This document shows, piece after piece, positions 24,933-32,939 of a stretch of 64,000 nt of DNA. The position numbers and the translations under genes are program-made. This DNA comes from Vicinamibacterales bacterium (GTDB lineage: Bacteria > Acidobacteriota > Vicinamibacteria > Vicinamibacterales > 2-12-FULL-66-21): contig DASSPH010000010.1 of NCBI GenBank assembly GCA_035699745.1, positions 85,445 through 149,444 on the forward strand. Direction: 5' to 3'. The notes beneath the pieces are model-generated. The model saw only the letters and a program-made list of their open reading frames with translations, did no database searches and was not told where the DNA came from. Every line of letters begins with the position of its first letter. Position 1 is the first letter of the stretch.

Positions 24933-26182
24933 TCCCGCTGACGCTGTTCCTGCTCGCGGTCGCCGCCGTCTACGTCGGCACGATCGAGACGGCCTTCAGC
25001 TCGCTGATGAAGCTGTCGCTGCGCCTGATGGCGGAGCGCGGCCGCGACGACCGGCTCGGCTACTATCTCGACGACCCGATTCAGTTGTTCGTCCCCGCGC
25101 GGCTGATGCTCGGGTTGATCTTCTCGCTCGCGACCGTGCTGCTCGCCGTGGTGACCGGCCGCTCCGGCATCAGCCTGGCCTCGCTGTCCACGCTGCTCGC
25201 CTGCGTCGCCGTCTACATCATCCTGTGCGAGCACGTGCTCCCGTCCATCATCGTGCGCAAGAACCCGGAAGCGGTGCTCGCCGCGATCCTGCCGCCGTTC
25301 AGCTTCGTCGCGCAGCTGATGTCGCCGCTCTCGGGCGGTCTCGTGCGCCTGCTGTCGACCGCGAGGCCGGAGCGCGCCGCGACGCCACAGGAAGCCGCTG
25401 ACGACGATCAGGGCGAAGTGGCGCACGCCTATCTCGAGGCCGGTGAAGAGCAGGGGCTGATCGAAGGGGACGAGCGGCGGCTCCTGCAGTCGATCGTCGA
25501 TTTCGGCGGCACGCTGGCTCGCGAAGTCATGACGCCGCGGCCCGACATCGTCGCCATTCAGGCCGACGCCACCGTCGCCGATCTGCGCGCGCTCTTCCGC
25601 GAGCAGGAGTACTCGCGGTTCCCGCTGTTCAAGGACAACCTCGACAACATTCTCGGCGTCATCCGCGTCAAGGACCTCCTGCAGCTGGACGACGCCGCGT
25701 CGGCGTCGCAGCCAATCATGCCGCTGGCGCGTCCGGCGACCTTCGTCCCCGAGACCAAGCGCGTGCCGGAGCTGCTCAAGGAATTCCAGCGGCGCCAGGT
25801 CCAGATGGCGATCGTGGTGGACGAATACGGCGGCACCGCCGGCCTGGTCACGATCGAGGATCTGCTCGAGGAGATCGTCGGCGAGATTCGCGACGAAGAC
25901 GACGTCGAGTCGGATCCGATCGTCGACGAGGGCAACGGGTCGTACGTGTTCAGCGCGAAAGTCAGCTTCGACGAGCTTCGCGATCGCCTCGATCTGGAGA
26001 CCGAGCCCGAAGGGTTCGAGACCGTCGGCGGCTACGTCCTGTCCCGCGTCGGCCGCGTCCCGGCGGTCGGCGAGACGCTCGAGGTCGACGGCCTGTCGGT
26101 CGAAGTGCTCGAGGCCGAGCGGCGCCGCATTCACAAGGTCCGCATCCGCAAAGCCAGCGAATCCCTCATCCCTCATCCCTGA
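24929..26182 (+). CDS. CNNM/CorC-type transporter-associated protein (hemolysin C family)
   Basis: A 417-residue protein. An N-terminal DUF21/CNNM membrane domain with about four TM segments is followed by a pair of CBS domains (VMTPRPDIVAIQ ..., FVPETKRVPELLKEFQRRQVQMAIVVDEYGGTAGLVTIEDLLEEIVGEI) and a CorC_HlyC C-terminal domain. The family is linked to Mg2+ or Co2+ efflux. Placement after ybeZ-ybeY is classic. The last residues (SLIPHP) are encoded by the repeat island that follows, so the native tail was probably replaced or extended by repeats. Confidence 0.92.
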   Translation: MIPLTLFLLAVAAVYVGTIETAFSSLMKLSLRLMAERGRDDRLGYYLDDPIQLFVPARLMLGLIFSLATVLLAVVTGRSGISLASLSTLLACVAVYIILCEHVLPSIIVRKNPEAVLAAILPPFSFVAQLMSPLSGGLVRLLSTARPERAATPQEAADDDQGEVAHAYLEAGEEQGLIEGDERRLLQSIVDFGGTLAREVMTPRPDIVAIQADATVADLRALFREQEYSRFPLFKDNLDNILGVIRVKDLLQLDDAASASQPIMPLARPATFVPETKRVPELLKEFQRRQVQMAIVVDEYGGTAGLVTIEDLLEEIVGEIRDEDDVESDPIVDEGNGSYVFSAKVSFDELRDRLDLETEPEGFETVGGYVLSRVGRVPAVGETLEVDGLSVEVLEAERRRIHKVRIRKASESLIPHP

Positions 26183-26392
26183 TCCTGAATCCCGGATCGC
26201 GCATCCTCATCCCGGATCGGGCATGCTCATCCCGGATCGGGCATCCTCATCCCGGATCGGGCATCCTCATCCCGGATCACGGACTGGGATTCGGGATTCG
26301 GTCCTGGGATTCGGGATTCGGGACTGGGATTCGGGATTCGGGACTGGGATTCGGGATGAGCGATTCAGGATGAGGGATCAGGGATGAAGGAT
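26163..26392. repeat. Dyad repeat island with 4 + 4 units of 20 bp
   Basis: The core is four tandem 20-bp units of type ATCGGGCATCCTCATCCCGG (26196-26275), followed directly by four 20-bp units of type GGACTGGGATTCGGGATTCG (26281-26360). The flanks are complementary in character: CCCTCATCCCTGATCC-like on the left, GGATGAGGGATCAGGG-like on the right. The left edge encodes the last codons of the CNNM gene; the right edge supplies the ribosome-binding region of era. It is closely related in unit sequence to the island inside mutL (40115-40246). Confidence 0.95.
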
Positions 26393-26398
26393 TCGAAG

Positions 26399-27298
26399 AT
26401 GCGCGCCGGTTACGTTTCGATCATCGGCCGGCCCAACGCCGGAAAATCCACGCTGCTCAACCGCCTCGTCGGCGAGAAGATCGCCATCGTCTCGGACAAG
26501 CCGCAGACGACGCGGACGCGGATCCTCGGCACGAAGAATTACCCCGGCGGGCAGCTCGCCTTCGTCGACACCCCCGGCATCCATCGGCCGCTGCACCGCA
26601 TGAACGTCAGGATGGTCGACGCCGCGATCGAGACCTTGCGCGAGGTGGATGCGGTGATGCTGGTCCACGACGCCGCATCGCGTCCGGGCGCCGGCGACGA
26701 GTTCGTGTCGCGGCTGCTGCAGGGGGTGACCGTCCCGGTGGTGCTGGTGCTGAACAAGATCGATCTGATCGACAAGGCGGCGCTGCTGCCGCTGATCGAT
26801 CAGCTGCGCACGTGGCACGATTTCGCCGACATCGTCCCTGTGTCTGCCGCGACCGGCGACGGCGTCGAGCAGCTCGAGCGCACCCTGCTGGCGAAGATGC
26901 CGGAAGGAGAGCCGCTGTTCGCCGAGGACTACCTCACCGACCAGCCGCAGCGGGTGATCGTCTCTGAAACGGTCCGCGAGAAGGTCCTCCACCACACCCG
27001 CGACGAACTGCCGTTCTCGACCGCGGTGGTCGTCGACCAGTTCGACGAGCCCGACCGCCCCGGCGGGCTGCTGCGCGTCTACTGCACGATCCTCGTCGAG
27101 ACGGAGTCGCAGAAGCCGATCGTGATCGGCCGGGCCGGTTCGATGATCAAGAAGATCGGCACCGAGGCCCGCCAGGACCTGGAAGCGTTCTTCGGGTCGA
27201 AGGTGTATCTCGACCTCCGGGTGAAGGTGAAGCCTGACTGGCGCGACGACGAGCGGGTGCTGGACGATCTGGGACTGCCCAGGAGGGGGAGACGGTAG
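26399..27298 (+). CDS. era: GTPase Era (16S rRNA-binding, ribosome assembly)
   Basis: A 299-residue GTPase. The G motifs are GRPNAGKST (G1), DTPG (G3) and NKID (G4); a C-terminal KH domain includes GSMIKKIGTEARQDLEAFF. It binds the 3' end of 16S rRNA during 30S assembly and functionally matches the ybeY upstream. The ATG at 26399 is preferred because AAGGA lies 7 nt upstream; an in-frame ATG at 26384 is inside the repeat island. Confidence 0.96.
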   Translation: MRAGYVSIIGRPNAGKSTLLNRLVGEKIAIVSDKPQTTRTRILGTKNYPGGQLAFVDTPGIHRPLHRMNVRMVDAAIETLREVDAVMLVHDAASRPGAGDEFVSRLLQGVTVPVVLVLNKIDLIDKAALLPLIDQLRTWHDFADIVPVSAATGDGVEQLERTLLAKMPEGEPLFAEDYLTDQPQRVIVSETVREKVLHHTRDELPFSTAVVVDQFDEPDRPGGLLRVYCTILVETESQKPIVIGRAGSMIKKIGTEARQDLEAFFGSKVYLDLRVKVKPDWRDDERVLDDLGLPRRGRR

Positions 27299-27300
27299 TC

Positions 27301-27350
27301 AATTCCCAACTGCCAAGGCCCAACTCCCAAAACTCCCAAAACTCCCAACG
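27301..27350. repeat. AACTCCCAA 9-mer repeats
   Basis: Three exact 9-bp units (27322-27348) preceded by degenerate copies follow the era stop codon. This is the same family, inverted, as the island at 20225-20306. The rest of the gap to the sigma factor gene (27351-27492) holds no gene; a GGAACC element at 27437-27442 could be the -35 of an ECF promoter, but no matching -10 is convincing. Confidence 0.9.
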
Positions 27351-27492
27351 TCATCGTGTGGGCTTTGCGAAGTGAGAGCGATTCTTGTGCTCCACCGCAT
27401 GCCTAGCGCGCACCACCCGATGGACCGCATCCCGTTGGAACCTTTCTCGTCCTCGAACTGAATATCGACAACCGGCGTCAAACCCGGGGGCG

Positions 27493-28065
27493 ATGAGCGA
27501 TTCGGACGAGGAACTGATGGCCGCCGTGGCGGCTGGGGACCGCGAGGCGTTCGGGGCGCTGTATCGGCGCCGGCGGGCGGACGTCTACCGGTTCGCGCTG
27601 CACATGACCGGGGCCGCGGCGGCGGCGGAAGACGTCGCGCAGGACGTCTTTCTCGCCGTCATTCGCGACGCGCACCGCTACGCGCCGGATCGCGCGGCGG
27701 TGTTGCCGTGGCTGCTCGGGATCGCCCGGAACGTCGCGCGGCGGCGGCTGACCGAGCGGCGCTACGAGCCGCTGCCCGACGGGACGGCGGAGCCGGCGGT
27801 GCACGCCGATCCGCTGGACGGCCTCGCGCGAACGCGGCAGACCCTGGCGCTGCGGCGCGCGCTCGGCGCGCTGCCGGTGGTCTACCGGGAAGCGGTGGTG
27901 CTGTGCGACCTGCAGGAACTGTCGTATCAGGACGCCGCCCATGTAGCGGATTGCGCGATCGGCACCGTGCGATCGCGCCTGCATCGCGGCCGCCAGATGC
28001 TGGCCGCGACATTGCGCCGCGAGCGGCACGCCTTCGGCGGCTGGCCCGCCCCCCACTGGCTGTAA
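27493..28065 (+). CDS. ECF-type RNA polymerase sigma factor
   Basis: A 190-residue sigma-70 family member with regions 2 and 4 only. Region 2 is AGDREAFGALYRRRR ... AEDVAQDVFLAVIRD ... VLPWLLGIARNVARRRL; region 4 is ALPVVYREAVVLCDLQELSYQDAAH ... IGTVRSRLHRGRQML. The ATG at 27493 follows a GGGGG Shine-Dalgarno-like run and gives a normal ECF length; the open frame upstream is ignored. The next gene is probably its anti-sigma factor. The gene ends directly at a heptamer array. Confidence 0.93.
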   Translation: MSDSDEELMAAVAAGDREAFGALYRRRRADVYRFALHMTGAAAAAEDVAQDVFLAVIRDAHRYAPDRAAVLPWLLGIARNVARRRLTERRYEPLPDGTAEPAVHADPLDGLARTRQTLALRRALGALPVVYREAVVLCDLQELSYQDAAHVADCAIGTVRSRLHRGRQMLAATLRRERHAFGGWPAPHWL

Positions 28066-28114
28066 CGGATGGCGGAAAGCGGCAAGCGGATAGCGGTAAG
28101 CGGATGGCGGAGAG
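28066..28114. repeat. CGGNNRG heptamer array, seven units
   Basis: Seven contiguous 7-bp units (cggatgg, cggaaag, cggcaag, cggatag, cggtaag, cggatgg, cggagag) begin at the base after the sigma factor stop codon and end 7 nt before the next ATG. It fills the whole sigma / anti-sigma gap. Confidence 0.9.
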
Positions 28115-28121
28115 CGGAACC

Positions 28122-28649
28122 ATGAACAAGTTCGGTGACATCGACGATCTCGATCTCGCGCTGGCGCTGCGGCGCCTGGCCGACGCGGTGGACGTGCCGC
28201 CGATCGATCTGCGGCGCGAGGCGGCGTTGATGGCGGCGTTCGACGCGGCGCAGGGACGAGTGGAGCCGCAGCGCGGGCGCCGGCTCGCCTGCTGGGGAAT
28301 GGCGGGGCTCGCGACGGCGGCGGCGCTGCTGATCGCGGTCGGTCTCGCCCCGGTTCGGGCGGGGCGCCACGGAACCCCACAAGGGGGAAGCCTGGCCATG
28401 CACGAGCCTCTTTCCTCCTCCCTCCGTGGCGCTCCGCTCGAGCCCGAGCCGCCCAGCGAGTTCGTCATCGTTCCCGGGGCCGCTGCGCTGCCCCCGATGG
28501 AAAGCGGCGAGCTGGTGCGGATGGACGTCCCGGTGTCGCTGCTGGCGGCGTTCGGCGTCGTCCCTCCCGCGAACCCCGTCGCGCGGGTGAGGGCGGATCT
28601 GATCGTCGGACAGGACGGCCTCCCGCGCGCCGTCCGTCTGGTGGATTGA
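28122..28649 (+). CDS. Probable anti-sigma factor, single-TM protein
   Basis: A 175-residue protein. An N-terminal ~60-residue helical cytosolic region (DLDLALALRRLADAVDVPPIDL) precedes one TM helix (WGMAGLATAAALLIAVGLAPV), then ~90 residues outside. There is no zinc anti-sigma motif. Position directly after an ECF sigma gene and topology suggest an anti-sigma factor or sensor; sequence alone does not prove it. The C-terminal stretch (VRADLIVGQDGLPRAVRLV) resembles short secreted-domain endings in acidobacterial anti-sigma-like proteins. Confidence 0.6.
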   Translation: MNKFGDIDDLDLALALRRLADAVDVPPIDLRREAALMAAFDAAQGRVEPQRGRRLACWGMAGLATAAALLIAVGLAPVRAGRHGTPQGGSLAMHEPLSSSLRGAPLEPEPPSEFVIVPGAAALPPMESGELVRMDVPVSLLAAFGVVPPANPVARVRADLIVGQDGLPRAVRLVD

Positions 28650-28718
28650 GTACGAGCGGACGGACAGACGGACACCTGTGAGCCCGGCATTCAGTTCGGG
28701 CGTGTTGGAGAAACAGCG

Positions 28719-29561
28719 ATGCAGATGATCAGGATCACGAAGCTCACGTGCGCGGCGCTCCTGGCCGCGTCCCCAATCATGGCCCAGGACGAACCGGGGC
28801 GCAGGGCCGCCGCCGAGGTCGCGGCGCGCGTGCCGCTCGAGCGGGCGTTCAAAGGGGCGCCGTACTCGGCGGACACGCTGATCGAGGGCTCGCAGCAGCT
28901 CGCCGACGGCAACCGGATCACGCGCAAGACCACCGGCCGCGTCTACCGCGACAGCGAAGGCCGGACCCGGCGCGAAGAGGATCGGCCGAACGGCGTCGTC
29001 ACGATCTCGATCACCGATCCGGTCGCGGGTTACACCTACTCGCTCGATCCGGCCAACAAGATTGCGTGGCGGACCGCGATCGGCGCCGCGGGCGCCATCA
29101 TGAACAAGATCGAAGGCGTGGAGACGACGCAGCCGGACGGCTCGCGGCGGGTCGCGCTCGAACGGCGCGAAGCCGAAACGGCCGCCGTGGCGGCGCGTGG
29201 CGGCGGCGGCGGGGGATTCGGCGGCGCGATGATGCCGGCGATGCGCGGCGGGACGGCGGCACCGCTCGAGCACAAGGTCATCGAAGGGGTCGCGGTGGAA
29301 GGGCGCAAGACGACGACCACGATCCCCGCGGGCCAGGTCGGCAACGAGCAGCCGATCACCATCGTCTCCGAGCAGTGGCGCTCGCCCGAGTTGAACCTGC
29401 TGATCCTGACGCGCCATTCCGATCCGCGCAGCGGCGATTCGAGCTACCGCCTCCTGAACATCGTCCGCGCCGAACCGGATCGCTCGCTCTTCATGGTGCC
29501 CGCCGACTACACCGTGAGAGAGACCGGCGTCCGCAAGATGCTCGATCAGTCCCGCAAGTAG
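28719..29561 (+). CDS. Exported protein of unknown function
   Basis: A 280-residue protein with a Sec signal peptide (MIRITKLTCAALLAASPIMAQ). The mature part has a beta-rich look (TRKTTGRVYRDSEGRTRREED, VTISITDPVAGYTYSLDP) and a Gly-rich loop (ARGGGGGGFGGAM) in the middle. No enzymatic motif is recognised. It is downstream of the ECF sigma / anti-sigma pair and may be a target or a third component of that system. Confidence 0.65.
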   Translation: MQMIRITKLTCAALLAASPIMAQDEPGRRAAAEVAARVPLERAFKGAPYSADTLIEGSQQLADGNRITRKTTGRVYRDSEGRTRREEDRPNGVVTISITDPVAGYTYSLDPANKIAWRTAIGAAGAIMNKIEGVETTQPDGSRRVALERREAETAAVAARGGGGGGFGGAMMPAMRGGTAAPLEHKVIEGVAVEGRKTTTTIPAGQVGNEQPITIVSEQWRSPELNLLILTRHSDPRSGDSSYRLLNIVRAEPDRSLFMVPADYTVRETGVRKMLDQSRK

Positions 29562-29572
29562 CGCGCCGCCTA

Positions 29573-29680
29573 CTGCTGCCCTGCGCACTGCTGCCCTGCG
29601 CGCTGCTGCCCTGCGCACTGCTGCACTGTTGCACTGCGCACTGTTGCACTGATGCACCGCGCACCGCGCACTGCGCACTG
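29573..29680. repeat. 15-bp CTGCTGCCCTGCGCA tandem repeats
   Basis: Three near-identical 15-bp units (29573-29617) followed by degenerate shorter variants (ctgttgcactg, caccgcg) fill the gap before mgtE. The island begins 11 nt after the stop codon of the exported protein gene. Confidence 0.9.
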
Positions 29681-29708
29681 ATTGCTTCGGATCCGCTCAA
29701 TCGCATGG

Positions 29709-29714
29709 TAAATT
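29709..29714 (+). promoter_or_regulatory. Candidate -10 element of mgtE
   Basis: TAAATT ends 12 nt before the mgtE ATG. The short leader leaves no room for a Mg2+-sensing riboswitch, so mgtE is not controlled by an M-box from this promoter. Confidence 0.4.
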
Positions 29715-29726
29715 GAGCGGATCTCT

Positions 29727-31097
29727 ATGGCGCAGCGCAAGATTGACGTCGTCCTCGACTCGGTCCGAAGGCTCATACGCCTCGGCGCGACGGCGAATCT
29801 CGTCAACCTGCTCCACAAGCAGCACCCCGCGGACCTCGCCCAGGTCTTCGCCGAACTGGGGGAGAAAGACCGCGCCACCTCGTTCGCGCTGCTGCTCGAG
29901 AGAAACAGCAAGCTGGCGATGGAAGCGCTCAGCGAGCTCGGCCCCGAGGGGGGCGCCGCGCTGCTCGCCGATCGGTCCGCCGAAGAGATCGCCCGGCTCC
30001 TGCACGACCTCCCGTCGGACGACGCCGCGGCGATCATCGACAACCTGCCGGAACCGCTCTCCGCCGCCGTCCTCGAGCTGATCGGCAAGCGTCCGGGCGA
30101 CGAAGTCGGCGAGCTGCTCGAGTACGAAGAGCAGACCGCCGGCCGCATCATGAACCCGAAAGTCTTCGCGCTTTCGGAAGACATGACCGCCGGTGAAGCC
30201 ATCACCACGCTGCAGGGCGCGCGCGACGTCGAGATGGTGTTCTACCTCTACGTCGTCGACGGCCGCCGCCACCTGGTCGGCGTGATCTCCCTGCGGCGGC
30301 TGCTCCTGGTGCCGCCGTCGACGCCGCTCAAGCGGATCATGACGACCGACCTGACGAGCGTCAGGACGGACACCGACCAGGAAGAAGTCGCGCGCCTCGT
30401 CGCCTCCTACAACCTGCTGGCGCTGCCGGTCGTCGACGAGGAGAACAAGCTGGTCGGGGTCGTCACGGTCGACGACGTCATCGACGTCATCAAGGACGAG
30501 GCGACCGAGGACGTCTACCGGCTGGCCGGTGTCGCGGGGGACGACCGTGTGTTCTCCACCGCGGCGGAGTCGCTGCGCAAGCGGGTGCCGTGGCTCGAGG
30601 TCAACCTCGTGACCGCGTTCATCGCCGCGTCGGTCGTGGCGCTGTTCGAAGGGGCGATCGATTCGCTGCCGGTGCTGGCGGTGTTCATGCCGGTTGTCGC
30701 CGGCATGGGCGGCAACGCCGCGACGCAGACGCTGACGGTGATCGTCCGCGGCATCGCGCTCGGCGAGTTGACCTGGGCGAACTCCCGCAAGGCGCTGTTC
30801 AAGGAGGCGGCGGTCGGCATCGGCAACGGCGTGGCGTGCGGCGTGGTCGGGTGGCTGGTGGTCTGGGCGTGGAAAGGGGACTTCTGGCTCGGCGGCATCC
30901 TCTGCGCGGCGATGATCATCAACATGTTCGTCGCGTCGACTGCCGGCACGCTGATCCCGCTGGCGCTCCGCGCCATGAAAGTGGACCCCGCGCTCGCGTC
31001 GTCGGTGTTCATCACCACGTTGACCGACGTGTTCGGGTTCGCCTCGTGGCTCGGGCTGAGCACCGTGTTCCTCAAGTTCCTCCATCCCGCGGGATAG
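29727..31097 (+). CDS. mgtE: Magnesium transporter MgtE
   Basis: A 456-residue channel-type Mg2+ transporter. The N-terminal MgtE_N superhelical domain (LHKQHPADLAQVFAELGE) is followed by two CBS domains (RIMNPKVFALSEDMTAGEAI ..., LLALPVVDEENKLVGVVTVDDVIDVI), a connecting helix and a five-TM pore domain with the conserved PVVAGMGGNAATQT. Mg2+ binding by the cytosolic domains gates the pore. A CorA Mg2+ transporter is encoded 8 kb downstream, so the organism has both systems. Confidence 0.96.
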   Translation: MAQRKIDVVLDSVRRLIRLGATANLVNLLHKQHPADLAQVFAELGEKDRATSFALLLERNSKLAMEALSELGPEGGAALLADRSAEEIARLLHDLPSDDAAAIIDNLPEPLSAAVLELIGKRPGDEVGELLEYEEQTAGRIMNPKVFALSEDMTAGEAITTLQGARDVEMVFYLYVVDGRRHLVGVISLRRLLLVPPSTPLKRIMTTDLTSVRTDTDQEEVARLVASYNLLALPVVDEENKLVGVVTVDDVIDVIKDEATEDVYRLAGVAGDDRVFSTAAESLRKRVPWLEVNLVTAFIAASVVALFEGAIDSLPVLAVFMPVVAGMGGNAATQTLTVIVRGIALGELTWANSRKALFKEAAVGIGNGVACGVVGWLVVWAWKGDFWLGGILCAAMIINMFVASTAGTLIPLALRAMKVDPALASSVFITTLTDVFGFASWLGLSTVFLKFLHPAG

Positions 31098-31100
31098 AAT
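31095..31100 (+). promoter_or_regulatory. Candidate -10 element of recO
   Basis: TAGAAT overlaps the mgtE stop codon and ends 15 nt before the recO ATG. It may provide recO with its own promoter. Confidence 0.4.
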
Positions 31101-31115
31101 CGTTCCCGGTCCCCG

Positions 31116-31868
31116 ATGCCGGTGTACACCGCCGACGCGCTGATTCTCCGCACCTACAAGCTGGGCGAGGCGGATCGAATCGTCGTGTTCCTCACGCGCG
31201 ATCGCGGCAAGAAGCGCGGCGTCGCGAAAGGGGCGCGCCGGGCGAGGTCGCGCTTCACCGGCACGCTGGAATCGCTCACCCGCGCCGGTGTGGCCTACTA
31301 CGAGCGCGAGCTGCGCGACCTCGTCCGCATCAACTACATCGAAACGCAGCGCAGTCCGTTGTCCGTCGTCGCGCGGAACCCGCAGGATGCCTCCGCGCTG
31401 GGGCACACGGAGTACTTCGCCGAGTTGATCGACGAATGGGCGCCCGAAGGGCACGCCGACGAACGGCTGTACCGCCTGGGCTCCTCCGTGATCGACGCGC
31501 TCGCCGACGGCGCGCCGACGGAACGGCTGGCGCGCTACTTCGAGTTCTGGCTGCTGCGGCTGCAGGGTGTGTATCCGCAGCTCTCGTCCTGCCCCGGCTG
31601 CGGCGGCCCCTTCGACGGCGGCGCGGTGATGCCGCCGCGCGAGCACCACTACCTGTGCGCACGGTGTGCGCCGGGCGGCGGCACGACGATCTCCCTCGAT
31701 GCGCTCCGATTCCTCCGCAGCGCCGCCGCCGCGTCGCCGGAATCGGTCGGTGAGATCCCGCTGGCCGCGGCCGCCGCCCGCGAACTCGAAACCGCCCACC
31801 GGCGGCTGATTCACGTCAATCTGGACAAAGAACTGAAGTCGGCCCGCGTCCTCCGCCAGCTTCGCTGA
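31116..31868 (+). CDS. recO: DNA repair protein RecO
   Basis: A 250-residue RecO. It has an N-terminal OB fold (ADALILRTYKLGEADRIVVFLTRDRGKKRGVAKGAR as two adjoining blocks), a helical middle and the four-Cys zinc site CPGC near residue 152 with CARC near residue 178. RecO loads RecA onto SSB-coated DNA in the RecFOR pathway. Length and domains are normal. The gene is followed by a short CCGGCACC-type repeat. Confidence 0.93.
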   Translation: MPVYTADALILRTYKLGEADRIVVFLTRDRGKKRGVAKGARRARSRFTGTLESLTRAGVAYYERELRDLVRINYIETQRSPLSVVARNPQDASALGHTEYFAELIDEWAPEGHADERLYRLGSSVIDALADGAPTERLARYFEFWLLRLQGVYPQLSSCPGCGGPFDGGAVMPPREHHYLCARCAPGGGTTISLDALRFLRSAAAASPESVGEIPLAAAAARELETAHRRLIHVNLDKELKSARVLRQLR

Positions 31869-31876
31869 CGCGCCGC

Positions 31877-31913
31877 CGGCACCCCGCACCCGGCACCCGC
31901 ACCCCGGCATCCC
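31877..31913. repeat. CCGGCACCCCGCAC-type repeat
   Basis: Degenerate 7-8 bp units (ccggcac, cccgcac, ccggcac, ccgcacc, ccggcat) lie between recO and the glyQ promoter. It is short but of the same character as the other islands. Confidence 0.7.
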
Positions 31914-31932
31914 GCCGAAGGCGGCCAGACGC

Positions 31933-31938
31933 TATAAT
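31933..31938 (+). promoter_or_regulatory. Consensus -10 box of glyQ
   Basis: A perfect TATAAT ends 11 nt before the GTG at 31950. It overlaps the alternative TTG start at 31938, which makes that start unlikely. The transcript would have a leader of only a few bases. Confidence 0.6.
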
Positions 31939-31949
31939 TGACGGATCGC

Positions 31950-32858
31950 GTGACGTTTCAGCAACTGATCTTCAAACTGTCCGAGTTCTGGGCCACCCGC
32001 GGCTGCCTTCTGCAGCAACCCCTCGACATCGAGATGGGCGCCGGGACGATGCATCCCGAGACGTTTCTGCGCGTGCTGGGCGGCGAACACTGGAACGTGG
32101 CCTACGTGCAGCCCTCGCGGCGGCCGGCGGACGGCCGCTTCGGCGAGAACCCCAACCGGCTGTTCAAGCATCACCAGTTCCAGGTGATTCTGAAGCCCGC
32201 CCCTGACGAAGTGCAGCAGCTCTACCTGCAGAGCCTCGAGGCGTGCGGCATCGACCTGCGCGCGCACGACGTGCGGTTCGAGGAAGACAACTGGGAGTCC
32301 CCGACGCTCGGCGCCTGGGGGATCGGCTGGCAGGTGCTCTTCGACGGCCAGGAAATCACCCAGTTCACCTATTTTCAGCAGGCCGGCGGCATCGACCTCG
32401 CGCCGATTTCCGTCGAGCTGACCTACGGCCTCGAGCGGTTCGCGATGGCGCTGCAGGACGTCGACAACGTGTTCGATCTCGACTGGGCGCCGGGCGTCAA
32501 GTATCGCGACGTCCGGCATCGCGACGAAGTGGAGCAGTCGAAGTATGCCTTCGGTCAGGTCGACATGCCGAAGGAGGAGTTCAATCGCATCCATCGCGAG
32601 CTGTTCGATCAGTACTATCTGCTGGCGCAGACCCTGCTGCGGTCCAGCCTGGTGCTGCCGGCGCTCGACTACTGCCTGAAGTGCTCGCACGCGTTCAACC
32701 TGATGGATGCGAGCGGCGGCATCGGCGTGACCGAGCGCATGGCCTACATTCTCAAGGTGCGCCAGATGGCGGTCGCGATCGCGAAACAGTGGGCGGGCGT
32801 CGAGGATGGGCAACGGCCTGACGCTCCGGCACAAAGCTCACAAAGCTCACGAAAATGA
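31950..32858 (+). CDS. glyQ: Glycyl-tRNA synthetase alpha subunit
   Basis: A 302-residue alpha subunit of the alpha2beta2 GlyRS, holding the class II catalytic core: [77 protein letters not shown]. The last ~14 residues (from GQRPDAPAQ) are encoded by the adjoining repeat island and look unlike native GlyQ sequence. The beta subunit gene follows after the island. TTG at 31938 is an alternative start but overlaps the -10 box. Confidence 0.95.
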   Translation: MTFQQLIFKLSEFWATRGCLLQQPLDIEMGAGTMHPETFLRVLGGEHWNVAYVQPSRRPADGRFGENPNRLFKHHQFQVILKPAPDEVQQLYLQSLEACGIDLRAHDVRFEEDNWESPTLGAWGIGWQVLFDGQEITQFTYFQQAGGIDLAPISVELTYGLERFAMALQDVDNVFDLDWAPGVKYRDVRHRDEVEQSKYAFGQVDMPKEEFNRIHRELFDQYYLLAQTLLRSSLVLPALDYCLKCSHAFNLMDASGGIGVTERMAYILKVRQMAVAIAKQWAGVEDGQRPDAPAQSSQSSRK

Positions 32859-32917
32859 ACCATAACGACAATTCCGTTGTGGACTTTGTGATCTTCGTGG
32901 TCTTTGTGCCGGAGCGT
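32821..32917. repeat. Dyad island with CACAAAG-type repeats between glyQ and glyS
   Basis: The 16-mer ACGCTCCGGCACAAAG (32821-32836) is matched by its exact reverse complement at 32902-32917, enclosing ctcacaaag / gatcttcgtgg-type degenerate units. The same 16-mer occurs at 48686-48701. The left arm is inside the glyQ coding sequence. Confidence 0.95.
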
Positions 32918-32939
32918 GAGCCGTCGACCGTGAACACCT

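Noticed and set aside
29562..29726. M-box Mg2+ riboswitch before mgtE
   Set aside because: The gap is mostly a 15-bp repeat island and the likely leader is only a few bases; no conserved M-box segments were seen.
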